Source: a virus. Taken from it: a stretch of 64,000 nt of DNA. Shown here in pieces: positions 53,231 through 60,857 of this stretch. Every line of letters starts with the position of its first letter. Positions within the stretch are counted from its first letter, which is position 1. The position numbers were made by a program, and so were the translations under genes. The DNA is taken from positions 1 to 64,000 of IMG/VR virus record IMGVR_UViG_3300042922_000827. One strand, given 5' to 3'. The notes beneath the pieces are model-generated. The model was not told the DNA's origin. It was given only the letters and a program-made list of their open reading frames with translations, and did no database searches.

Positions 53231-53909
53231 TTTTCTTTAATTTAGAATCTAGTTTAATTATTAGATCTGCAAGTATATCTGTAAAAATTTGAGTATATTG
53301 ATTTGACATAGTTTTTATAACAGAATAATCCTTTACAGATATATCGGCACCTAAGTCTATTATAAGCTTTGTTAATTCATCATCGCATTCCGACTCACAA
53401 AGATATACTACTCTTTCAATCAAATATTGTCTCTTACTTTGAATAAAATAATTCACATCTATTATTTTATTTTCAAGTAAAAATCTTATACTTTGTATAT
53501 CCCTACCAGATCCAAAACCGGTTTCTAATAATTTTACAATTTTTTCTTTTGGAAGTCCCGCATTTCTTTCTTGTACTAAGTAAGTTGCTATATCCATTTT
53601 ACCATTGCGTATAGCATGATATAGCATTAATTCTTTTGTTATAGGAGTTTTATTAAGTCGATCTATGAACTTATAGTCTACAAATTTCTTAAAGAAATCT
53701 AAAGTGCAATTATTACTAATCATAGCTTCTACAAGACCTCTAGAGTCAGAGACATGTTTGATAACTGTCTCTACATCATCTAGCCTATTAGCATTCAAAA
53801 AAACAGCTATGGTATTATAAAATGTATAAATATTTTCTCCACTAATACTAAGCTTATTTACTAATATTTTTTTCAATATAATTTCACAATCTTCTGTTTG
53901 TGTAAACAT
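53217..53909 (-). CDS. Ankyrin-like repeat protein
   Basis: A 230-residue protein built of ankyrin-type helix pairs. A LMLYHAIRNGKMDIATYLVQE unit is clear at about residues 97-117, and others (QSIRFLLENKIIDVNYF, then DELTKLIIDLGADISVKD) follow. The N-terminal helices may be degenerate repeats. It would bind an unknown protein. It ends the second copy of the duplicated two-gene operon. Confidence 0.7.
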   Translation of the reverse strand: MFTQTEDCEIILKKILVNKLSISGENIYTFYNTIAVFLNANRLDDVETVIKHVSDSRGLVEAMISNNCTLDFFKKFVDYKFIDRLNKTPITKELMLYHAIRNGKMDIATYLVQERNAGLPKEKIVKLLETGFGSGRDIQSIRFLLENKIIDVNYFIQSKRQYLIERVVYLCESECDDELTKLIIDLGADISVKDYSVIKTMSNQYTQIFTDILADLIIKLDSKLKKNKGE

Positions 53910-53928
53910 AGCTAGAGCTCCTTTATTT

Positions 53929-54249
53929 TTATTTGAATCCTATGATTGTGTCATTTAATTTAAGTTCAGTTAACCTCTCAAAAGATGTAGTATTGATAAT
54001 AACATCTGCGTTCCAAATAGAAATTCCACGTTCAGTTTTAGATTTAACAAAGAAATTTTTATCTATATAGACATCACCTTCTTTAGTTAATAGCATTCTA
54101 TCTCCATCTATAAATTTGACTCCGAAATCTCTGCCTTCTTCCCAGTAGATATATCTTACTTTGGATTTAGCACCATCTACGGTAACAAATTCAAATTCTT
54201 TTAAAATAGTTTCACAAGACCAAAAATACAAAGCAGCTTCAATTTCCAT
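53929..54249 (-). CDS. Small protein of paralogous type I (copy B)
   Basis: A 106-residue protein with an AGGAGGAA site, closely related to the 54701 product. Shared features: MEIEAALYF start, EFEFVTVDG, a LLTKEGDVYIDKNFFVK segment and WNADVIINTTSFERL. It lies after a type II gene, repeating the order of the neighbouring operon. Function unknown. Confidence 0.76.
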   Translation of the reverse strand: MEIEAALYFWSCETILKEFEFVTVDGAKSKVRYIYWEEGRDFGVKFIDGDRMLLTKEGDVYIDKNFFVKSKTERGISIWNADVIINTTSFERLTELKLNDTIIGFK

Positions 54250-54250
54250 T

Positions 54251-54598
54251 TTAATTCCTCCTAAAATCTCTATTTACTACATCTAAGAATATAGTTGTTT
54301 CAATAGTACTTTGATTTTGTAAAAAATTCATTAATGCTTCCATAGAATGAGCATTAATAATCATATAACCATTCCACAAATCTCCGTCCACTTTATGCCA
54401 GTATATCATACTATCAGTGTATATATTTTGCGCGTATTCTAATCTTATACCTGCGTCAAAATATAAGCTCAATTCATCATCCCAATCTTCTCCATCTAAA
54501 TGAATACCCCTACTTGAATTTATATTTTCATTTTTAGAGATAGTAAAAGCATTATACCAAAATTGATTTCTAGTTATAAAGTTGCATTCAATTTCCAT
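54251..54598 (-). CDS. Small protein of paralogous type II (copy B)
   Basis: A 115-residue protein with an AGGGGGAA site. It matches the layout of the 55077 product: a LSLYFDAGIRLEYAQNIYTDS strand set, a W-containing strand (LWNGYMIINAHSMEAL) and a C-terminal helix. One base separates it from the type I gene. It is the first gene behind the promoter motif at 54638. Function unknown. Confidence 0.74.
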   Translation of the reverse strand: MEIECNFITRNQFWYNAFTISKNENINSSRGIHLDGEDWDDELSLYFDAGIRLEYAQNIYTDSMIYWHKVDGDLWNGYMIINAHSMEALMNFLQNQSTIETTIFLDVVNRDFRRN

Positions 54599-54637
54599 TT
54601 TAATTTCCCCCTAATATATTTTATTTATTCTCATATT

Positions 54638-54649
54638 TATAATATATAA
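54638..54649 (-). promoter_or_regulatory. Phage promoter motif, operon copy B
   Basis: An exact TTATATATTATA on the minus strand followed by AATATGAGAATAAATAA. It lies 40 bases before the start at 54598 and after the terminator of the upstream operon. Confidence 0.72.
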
Positions 54650-54677
54650 CTAAGTATTGCTTAAAATACAAAAAAGA

Positions 54678-54702
54678 AAAGGTAAGCATTATGCTTACCT
54701 TT
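54678..54702 (-). terminator. Terminator after operon copy A
   Basis: Stem AAAGGTAAGC / GCTTACCTTT with a short loop, overlapping the stop at 54701. Confidence 0.78.
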
Positions 54703-55051
54703 ATATTTTATTAGGAATTCCATCTATCTTATTAATAGTAATAGCTACTGATTTATTCAGAATGGCACGTACTATTCTTTCTATAGATGGTGTATTAATA
54801 ACAACATCAGCACTCCATTTAAAATTTCCTTGACTGGCTTCTGGTTTTACAATAAACGGTTGATCGACGTTTACATCGCCTTCTTTTGTTAAATGTAACA
54901 AATCCCCTTTTGTAAAGACAAAAGCGAATTCGGATTCCTTTTTATGGTCTTTATATATCATTCTAGGCTTATCACCATTTGGTGTGACAAAGTCAAATTC
55001 ATTAAAAATATCCTTATCTGATTTAAAATACAATGTGGCTTCAACTTTCAT
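54701..55051 (-). CDS. Small protein of paralogous type I (copy A)
   Basis: A 116-residue protein. MKVEATLYFKSDKDIFNEFD, FVTPNGDKP, LHLTKEGDVNVDQPFIVK and WSADVVINTPSIERI align with the 53929 product over its full length. Glu/Lys-rich, beta-sandwich-like alternation, no catalytic motif. Function unknown. It follows the type II gene by 25 bases. Confidence 0.76.
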   Translation of the reverse strand: MKVEATLYFKSDKDIFNEFDFVTPNGDKPRMIYKDHKKESEFAFVFTKGDLLHLTKEGDVNVDQPFIVKPEASQGNFKWSADVVINTPSIERIVRAILNKSVAITINKIDGIPNKI

Positions 55052-55076
55052 TTCAATACACTCCCAAATTATTCAA

Positions 55077-55421
55077 TTAAACTAATTCTAATTTCTTGAT
55101 AATGACATTTGAAATCCCATGCTGAGTTGATATAAACTCGTGCAATTCTTCTATTGATGGAGTGCTAACACTGAGAGTTCCGATCCATTGTTCGCTTTGT
55201 TCATCATAAAAGAATTGAATTGGAGTGTCGCAATAGATAGTATCTGTTAGTGCTAATCTACTAGTACTACTGAAGTAAACATTATAAATCTTTTCATTGG
55301 CATTCGCACTGAAGTGGAGCCCGTCAGATGTAGAAAGAATGGCACCATTGACATTCTTAACTGGATATACATCGAATAGTAAAGATGGTTGCGGTGTTTT
55401 AACGTGGCATAAAATATTCAT
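55077..55421 (-). CDS. Small protein of paralogous type II (copy A)
   Basis: A 114-residue protein with AAGGAGG upstream. A YNVYFSSTSRLALTDTIYCD segment, a W-containing strand (WIGTLSVSTPSIEEL) and a C-terminal helix and strand mirror the 54251 product at lower identity. First gene behind the promoter motif at 55465. Function unknown. Confidence 0.74.
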   Translation of the reverse strand: MNILCHVKTPQPSLLFDVYPVKNVNGAILSTSDGLHFSANANEKIYNVYFSSTSRLALTDTIYCDTPIQFFYDEQSEQWIGTLSVSTPSIEELHEFISTQHGISNVIIKKLELV

Positions 55422-55464
55422 AATTAAATTCCTCCTTATGATGCAATCTATTATTGCTCATATT

Positions 55465-55476
55465 TATAATATATAA
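55465..55476 (-). promoter_or_regulatory. Phage promoter motif, operon copy A
   Basis: An exact TTATATATTATA on the minus strand followed by AATATGAGCAATAAT, 44 bases before the start at 55421. Confidence 0.72.
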
Positions 55477-55487
55477 CTCAAAAAAAT

Positions 55488-55514
55488 AAAGAGAAGAGCA
55501 TTGCTCTTCTCTTT
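55488..55514 (-). terminator. Terminator after beta' N-terminal half
   Basis: Stem AAAGAGAAGAGC / GCTCTTCTCTTT with a short loop, 40 bases past the stop at 55554. Confidence 0.8.
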
Positions 55515-55553
55515 TATAACTTCATTATTATGATATATGCTTAAAAATTATAA

Positions 55554-57188
55554 TTAAAATACTGGCTTTGTCAATCTCTTCTCATCTTCTGGTAAAACCA
55601 TAGTTAGATTATATATGGATTGCATACCTTCATTGGTAGTTTCCATAATATTTTGTCCACCAAGAGATATATAATGAGCCTTAGAATTTAGCTGTTTTTT
55701 AAGTTCCTCGTTTGCTTCTATACTAAAAACAGACTTACAGCTTACTTGGTCGCCATCATAATCCCCACCTATAGAACCTAAATAAGCATTACATATTTGA
55801 GCAGTATCAATAAATAGATTACTAGTATTCTTCCCAATATCTTCTTGTCTAATTTTAGGATAATGAGAATAGAAACAATTATTGATAACCATTGGTTCTG
55901 TTAGTTTTGTAGAGCTTACTCTTATTTTTGTTGGAAATTGATTATAGTAACTATCTATAGGATATCTAGTGATAAGAACTGTTTTATCTTTAGTAACCTC
56001 TACAGCAGCTATATAAATAAGATCACACCAGGTTAAATCTCTATCCATTATAGGAAACTTAAGAATATCATTTCCATCTTTGTATTGCTTATCTGTAATT
56101 CCTCTACCTTTGAAACGTAGAGAAACCTTTTTCTTTTCATCTTCCAATGGAAGCAAAATTGGACGGAATCTATTTGAATATCCGTGCATAAATCTATCCA
56201 GCTCTTCTTTTAATACTGTATCAGAAAAAGCTATTTGGTAATCTTTCATTTTATATTGTTTTACTGTTCCATCTAAAGTAGTTACTGTTCTTATAGGATC
56301 GTTTGCAAATTCGTTTTCAAAGAATCTTCTTAAATAGAATATAATATACGGGAAAAAGTTAGCTACTATAGATGCTAATGGTACCGCTGTGTGGTCAAGA
56401 TCTGTGAGCATATCTTCCATATGCTCAACTTTAAGGTTAGGTGCAGATAGTACCAAGCGAGATGAATAATCTGTTGTTTTACTAAGATTAGATCTTCTAA
56501 GTATACCTCTCTTGCCTGGTATATTAGGTTCTGATGTAAACCAATCGTATATACTAGCCAAAATTTCTTGGATTCTTCCTCTTACAGAATTTGCAAGAGT
56601 CAATCCATATTCAGAAGATTCTTTTAAAGATCTAGTTGCAATAATAAGAGAGTTATATAATTTGTTTACATCTCCTATACCAACATATCCACCATCACTG
56701 TTAATATCTCTATAATATGCCGGAATAACGATCATGTTTTCTATAAAGATATAATCTTTATACTCTTTTAGGAAATTAATATTAGTATCTCTCCGAGAAG
56801 ATCCAGTTGATTTGATTTTAATTTTGTCTATATTCTTTTTTAAGAACGACAAACCGGTCTCCCCATCTTCATCTTCTACCAATTCTCCAGAAGAATTTAT
56901 CTTGAAATAACTAGTACCATAAACACATGCTTTAATCTTATTATCCATCTTAGACCACACTTTATAAAACAATGGGTGCATAAATGGATCTTTTCCTAAA
57001 GATATATATGCAAACGTATTTGCCCTATCGTCTTTAGATATACCAAAGATCTCATTAGACAATAATCCATCTGTGGTAGGTGAATTATTCTTAGAAAAAA
57101 AGATAGGATTTGTTATTTCTGAAAGTTTATTTACTTTAATAAAATTATTTATTTTTAACGGTTTTATTGATAAATATCGCTGAGCCAT
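55554..57188 (-). CDS. RNA polymerase beta' subunit, N-terminal half
   Basis: A 544-residue protein; the ATG at 57188 has AAAGGAGAG upstream. It contains the early beta' landmarks: PTTDGLLSNEIFG near residues 37-49 (cellular ERDGLFCARIFG), GKRGILRRSNLSKTTDYSSR (cellular [20 protein letters not shown]) and the catalytic loop GGDYDGDQVSCK with the metal-binding aspartates 476, 478 and 480. The N-terminal zinc finger of cellular beta' is missing. The protein ends about 65 residues after the catalytic loop; the rest is encoded at 21747-23912. No beta subunit gene is in the window. Confidence 0.9.
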   Translation of the reverse strand: MAQRYLSIKPLKINNFIKVNKLSEITNPIFFSKNNSPTTDGLLSNEIFGISKDDRANTFAYISLGKDPFMHPLFYKVWSKMDNKIKACVYGTSYFKINSSGELVEDEDGETGLSFLKKNIDKIKIKSTGSSRRDTNINFLKEYKDYIFIENMIVIPAYYRDINSDGGYVGIGDVNKLYNSLIIATRSLKESSEYGLTLANSVRGRIQEILASIYDWFTSEPNIPGKRGILRRSNLSKTTDYSSRLVLSAPNLKVEHMEDMLTDLDHTAVPLASIVANFFPYIIFYLRRFFENEFANDPIRTVTTLDGTVKQYKMKDYQIAFSDTVLKEELDRFMHGYSNRFRPILLPLEDEKKKVSLRFKGRGITDKQYKDGNDILKFPIMDRDLTWCDLIYIAAVEVTKDKTVLITRYPIDSYYNQFPTKIRVSSTKLTEPMVINNCFYSHYPKIRQEDIGKNTSNLFIDTAQICNAYLGSIGGDYDGDQVSCKSVFSIEANEELKKQLNSKAHYISLGGQNIMETTNEGMQSIYNLTMVLPEDEKRLTKPVF

Positions 57189-57236
57189 TTGTATCTCTCC
57201 TTTCAATTATCTCAATGTTTGATAACCAAAAGAATA

Positions 57237-57262
57237 AAGGGTATGGCTTAAGCCATACCCTT
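57237..57262 (-). terminator. Terminator after the 57248 gene
   Basis: A 26-base perfect palindrome around GGGTATGGCTTAAGCCATAC, overlapping the stop. Confidence 0.8.
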
Positions 57263-57565
57263 CTTATCTATAAGTCGTATAATTATATTATTATCATTGC
57301 ATATCGTAACCCCAACAACAAATTTATGTGCGAAGAAATCGACTCTAATGTTATTATACAACGATTCCATATATGATATATCGCAATTTTTACTTGGACG
57401 TAGCAGGTAAAAACACCCATCTTCATCTTCTTTCAGATCTATATTAATATCACTGAAATTTGTAGATAATAGACTATGCAGTACCAGATGCTCGTCGAAA
57501 TATTTATACATTTCTTTTTCTTGATCTTTATGTTTTACTAATTGCGAAAACTGTTCTAGATCCAT
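57248..57565 (-). CDS. Small hypothetical protein
   Basis: A 105-residue acidic protein with a GGGGGTGTAA site. Helical N-terminal half (EQFSQLVKHKDQEKEMYKYF), beta-rich end (VVGVTICNDNNIIIRLID). No family recognised. It precedes beta' N-terminal half by 59 bases but a terminator hairpin separates them. Confidence 0.65.
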   Translation of the reverse strand: MDLEQFSQLVKHKDQEKEMYKYFDEHLVLHSLLSTNFSDINIDLKEDEDGCFYLLRPSKNCDISYMESLYNNIRVDFFAHKFVVGVTICNDNNIIIRLIDKKGMA

Positions 57566-57719
57566 TTTACATTACACCCCCATCATAGCATCTGCTACAA
57601 TTTTTAATATAATTGCTATATTTCATTTTAGAGATTATTACACCACTATCACGTCTATAACATAATAAGTTATATTTTAAATATTATAACTATTAAATAA
57701 TAAAAATGGGGTGATGCAA

Positions 57720-58532
57720 ATGGGTAAAATTAATTTAATTGGACAAATATTTGGTTACTGGAAAGTATTAGACTTTGACGTAGTTTCTATTGGAACAACA
57801 CATCCAAAATGGATATGTCTATGTACAAATTGTGGTAAAACCAAATCGGTTTATTCTCATAAACTAAGAAGTGGCGAATCTACCAGTTGTGGTTGTACAT
57901 CAAGAAGAAAAAATATTGATGGTCAAACTTTTGGTAATTGGAAAGTTATTGGCTACGACGATGAAGAACAACAGAGAATCATTCAGTGTGTAAAATGTGG
58001 AGAAATAAGGAAAACGACTACGTATAGACTATTGCACAAATCAGATACTATCTTTTGCAATTCGTGTAAATATTATAGAAATACTAGATGGCACGGATGT
58101 AGTGCGTTATATCCATCAGAATTCTCAACATATAGATCTATGATTAGTCGATGCTATAATAAGAATGATGTAAATTATCCTTACTATGGAGGACGATCCA
58201 TATTTGTTTGTGATGAGTGGATAGAATCATTCGAAATATTTGTCAAAGATATGGGACTAAGACCAGAAGGTAAGACTTTAGACAGAAAAGATTTCAATGG
58301 AAATTACGAACCCGATAATTGTAGATGGGCAGATTGGAAAGTACAAGCCAATAATAGGTCAAATAATGTATATGAGACTATTAATGATATAACTTTAACC
58401 AAATCGCAATGGATAAACCTAATTGATATCAGTAGAAATGTAATTGAATATAGAATGCGCAAACAAAATATGAATTTTGAGGAAGCTTTATTTAAAGATA
58501 GTCTAATAAATATAGTCGAACGGATTAAATAA
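57720..58532 (+). CDS. HNH-like homing endonuclease-type protein with zinc ribbons
   Basis: A 270-residue protein; the ATG at 57720 has GGGGTG upstream. Two similar N-terminal Cys-rich modules (IGQIFGYWKVLDFD with CLCTNCGKTKS, then DGQTFGNWKVIGYD with QCVKCGEIRK) look like duplicated zinc ribbons. The core FSTYRSMISRCYNKNDVNYP, YYGGRSIFVCDEW, then TLDRKDFNGNYEPDNCRWA is the phage HNH/AP2-associated pattern. Such genes are usually mobile endonucleases. It stands alone on the opposite strand between minus-strand genes, as expected for an inserted element. Confidence 0.78.
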   Translation: MGKINLIGQIFGYWKVLDFDVVSIGTTHPKWICLCTNCGKTKSVYSHKLRSGESTSCGCTSRRKNIDGQTFGNWKVIGYDDEEQQRIIQCVKCGEIRKTTTYRLLHKSDTIFCNSCKYYRNTRWHGCSALYPSEFSTYRSMISRCYNKNDVNYPYYGGRSIFVCDEWIESFEIFVKDMGLRPEGKTLDRKDFNGNYEPDNCRWADWKVQANNRSNNVYETINDITLTKSQWINLIDISRNVIEYRMRKQNMNFEEALFKDSLINIVERIK

Positions 58533-58534
58533 AT

Positions 58535-58563
58535 ATATAGGGATGCGGATAGCATCCCTATAT
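58535..58563. terminator. Bidirectional terminator
   Basis: A 12-bp stem around ATATAGGGATGC with a 5-base loop, between convergent genes. Confidence 0.83.
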
Positions 58564-58580
58564 TTCATTTTTCAATTATA

Positions 58581-60364
58581 TTAAGATATGGCATCTATTA
58601 TGGTATTGTTTTGTTGCTCGGCTTTACCAGCATCAGTTTTGGCTTCTTGCACCGCCGAATAGTATAAATAATGCAAGAAGCCCATCGGTTGTCTCAAGGC
58701 TTCTACAAAACTAAGTCTATTTCTATAGTACTTAGTTAGCATATTTACTCTATCGAGTAGTTGCTTGTAGCTACCAATTGATGCCGTAAAAAAAGCAAGT
58801 TTAATGGAAGTATTGGCTCTGGTGCGAAATGATGTGTACACTTTACATTTGCTTTTGTTGTACCGGTACAATCAGCTTCTGGGATCTGATATATAATATC
58901 ATCTTCGAGCAGTTTATTAATTGCACTAACTTCAGAACCGATTAATCCGTATTGATCAGAGGTTAGTTTTTTGATTATATTATAATATGCTACAACTTTA
59001 TTCTTAACAGTTTTTGTAACGTTATCTGGATCTGGTTTGGTGTCAATTGGAATGAGATTTTTTGTTTGCGCATCAATAAGATATACACCCTCGATATAGG
59101 AAAGAATGCTAAGAATATCTGCATATTTTGTAGTGAATTCTTCATTTAATGCACTAGTTTCAAAAATTAATCCATATACATGCGGAGCACGCATAGCAAA
59201 TACATAATGTTCAGAAACTTGCACAAGTTTAGGCTCTAATGCAGAAGGGGTAGTATCTTCTCCATTAGCCAAAAGATGTTGAAATTTTGTTTTTACTTCT
59301 TCATTTGGATAGTGGACCATATCATCAATATTGGAAGTTTTTAATTCTAAATTAGAACAAGCAGGGCAATTGTACGTTAAATGATTATTATACATAAACG
59401 TTGCTCTATACAGTGCAAAATATAAATGGTTAATATCAAATCCGCAAATAGTCTTTAACCATACATCCATATTTTGTGGTTTATTTGGATCTACAAGATG
59501 ATTAAACATGATAGAATATGCTGTTCTAAATGCATGCATTCTATTTTTAAAGTTTTCTTGATTTAGATTAGTAATTTCTTCGCCGCTTAATTCAGAAAAT
59601 GTAATAAGGCGGTTTGAATTTGGCAGACCCCATTGTGCAGTATTTATTTGTTTTGTGGCATTACCAAGAGCCTTTGTAATAGAAATTGGTTTGCTAGAGA
59701 TTCTAAATTCTTTTAGATCTATAGCATTAGGAATAACCTTTACAGTGGATTTAATTTGAGATTGATATTCTTTAAAGATTTGCTTTTGACGTTCGTGCTC
59801 TTCAGCATCTTCTTTTTCTTTCTTTTTTTCTTCTTCATCGTCTTCTTTAGCTTGTTTTTCTAAATCAGCTTCATCTTCACCATCGAGTAGATCTTTAAGA
59901 TCTTCATCATCAATGGAGAATCTGCTCATATCGCTTAATGCGCTAAGATCTTGAGCATCCATAATCTTACTTTCCGCAGACTGCACTGTCTGTCTTGTAG
60001 AATCAATGCTAATTTTATCAGGTTCTGATGTTTCGTTAGCTTCTGCTTCGAGTCTTGCCGCAACCATATTATCTTTCATTGGTCCGATGACGTTCTCTTG
60101 CAAATCTTTTTTAACTCTTTCTATATTTTCATCAATTAGTTTTAAAGCATTTTCTTCAAATACTTTTCCTGGTTCTACTCTTGGCGCAAACGCAGCTATT
60201 TCTCCAATATTTACGTTTTCCCCGTCTCCAACACCACCAACAGCATTAGGAGTGATAACTCCATTTGTAGCTCCTTCGTTCTTTTGAGATTTGGAATCAG
60301 GTATATTGACTCCTAGTTCTGCCAATGTAATTGTTTTTACATTTCCTTCGTTTTCTGTACTCAT
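58581..60364 (-). CDS. Frameshift fusion product of the hub/tail-chaperone gene
   Basis: A predicted 594-residue protein made by a -1 ribosomal frameshift at the TTTTTTA site at 58793-58787. It shares its first 526 residues with the zero-frame product and then gains 68 residues (starting TASIGSYKQLLDRVNMLTKY, with a LRQPMGFLHYLYYSAVQEAK segment). The extension has no start codon or ribosome site of its own. The relation gp25, then this gene, mirrors T4 gene order 25-26-51, so the extension may be the counterpart of gp51 or of a lambda gpGT-type tail chaperone. Function inferred. Confidence 0.7.
58745..60364 (-). CDS. Baseplate hub-type / tail assembly protein, zero-frame product
   Basis: A 539-residue protein with a GGAGGG site. 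Residues 1-215 are acidic and disordered-looking, with a DEEEKKKEKEDAEEHERQKQ stretch. The C-terminal half is globular and has two cysteine pairs (NCPACSN and later CTGTTKANVKC) that could bind zinc. It follows the gp25-like gene by 14 bases, so T4 gp26-like is the best guess. The frame ends at 58745 unless the ribosome slips at 58787. Confidence 0.72.
   Translation of the reverse strand: MSTENEGNVKTITLAELGVNIPDSKSQKNEGATNGVITPNAVGGVGDGENVNIGEIAAFAPRVEPGKVFEENALKLIDENIERVKKDLQENVIGPMKDNMVAARLEAEANETSEPDKISIDSTRQTVQSAESKIMDAQDLSALSDMSRFSIDDEDLKDLLDGEDEADLEKQAKEDDEEEKKKEKEDAEEHERQKQIFKEYQSQIKSTVKVIPNAIDLKEFRISSKPISITKALGNATKQINTAQWGLPNSNRLITFSELSGEEITNLNQENFKNRMHAFRTAYSIMFNHLVDPNKPQNMDVWLKTICGFDINHLYFALYRATFMYNNHLTYNCPACSNLELKTSNIDDMVHYPNEEVKTKFQHLLANGEDTTPSALEPKLVQVSEHYVFAMRAPHVYGLIFETSALNEEFTTKYADILSILSYIEGVYLIDAQTKNLIPIDTKPDPDNVTKTVKNKVVAYYNIIKKLTSDQYGLIGSEVSAINKLLEDDIIYQIPEADCTGTTKANVKCTHHFAPEPILPLNLLFLRHQLVATSNYSIE
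58787..58793 (-). promoter_or_regulatory. -1 programmed frameshift slippery site TTTTTTA
   Basis: Read on the minus strand in zero frame as CTT TTT TTA, so the heptamer T TTT TTA is in the canonical X XXY YYZ phase. A stem TACTC / GAGTA with loop GATA begins about 28 bases downstream and overlaps the zero-frame stop. Confidence 0.8.
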
Positions 60365-60378
60365 TTAATTTCCCTCCA

Positions 60379-60750
60379 TTATAATGATTCTAACGTTGTC
60401 GTTTCTTTATTAAAGGTTAATCTATATACTACATCGTCTATTACAATAGATATTCTAATCGTTTTATCCGATTCTGATACATTAACCTCAGCCGCTATTA
60501 ATTCTGGTAGATATGTGGCTATTTGATCTTCATAGTCACTTTTAAGTTGTTCCAGATCATCACTAGATGAATAGCGGTATCTAGATATAATTCCAAGACC
60601 CATATCTGGTCTTGTTGGCATTGTCCCCTTTTCCAGCAATGCTAGCTCTATAAGCTTAATACATGTAGCATCTTGATCTTCGAAGACTTTAGGTCTATTG
60701 AATTCGTTTAGTGACATACTGTGCTCTCTTAAAGTGACATTATCACTCAT
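60379..60750 (-). CDS. Baseplate wedge protein gp25-like
   Basis: A 123-residue protein of the gp25/gpW family that forms part of the sheath-initiating baseplate wedge. RPKVFEDQDATCIKLIELALLEKGTMP and PDMGLGIISR mirror the family's GTMPFRPDFG-like N-terminal segment; residues 60-123 contain the beta-strands and the LTFNKETTTLESL end. It leads the two-gene unit with the frameshift gene and has a GGAGAT site. Confidence 0.8.
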   Translation of the reverse strand: MSDNVTLREHSMSLNEFNRPKVFEDQDATCIKLIELALLEKGTMPTRPDMGLGIISRYRYSSSDDLEQLKSDYEDQIATYLPELIAAEVNVSESDKTIRISIVIDDVVYRLTFNKETTTLESL

Positions 60751-60857
60751 TTAACCACATCTCCTTTATAAATTTACTATTAAGTTGTTAGATTTAGGTA
60801 TTTACACGCTTTAAATATAATGAAAACATATCAATAAGTTAAAAGGAGGACGGTCAT

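Noticed and set aside
58581-58871. An independent 96-codon gene at this place
   Set aside because: No ribosome site before its first ATG, which lies inside the conserved end of the zero-frame gene; the slippery site explains it as a frameshift extension.
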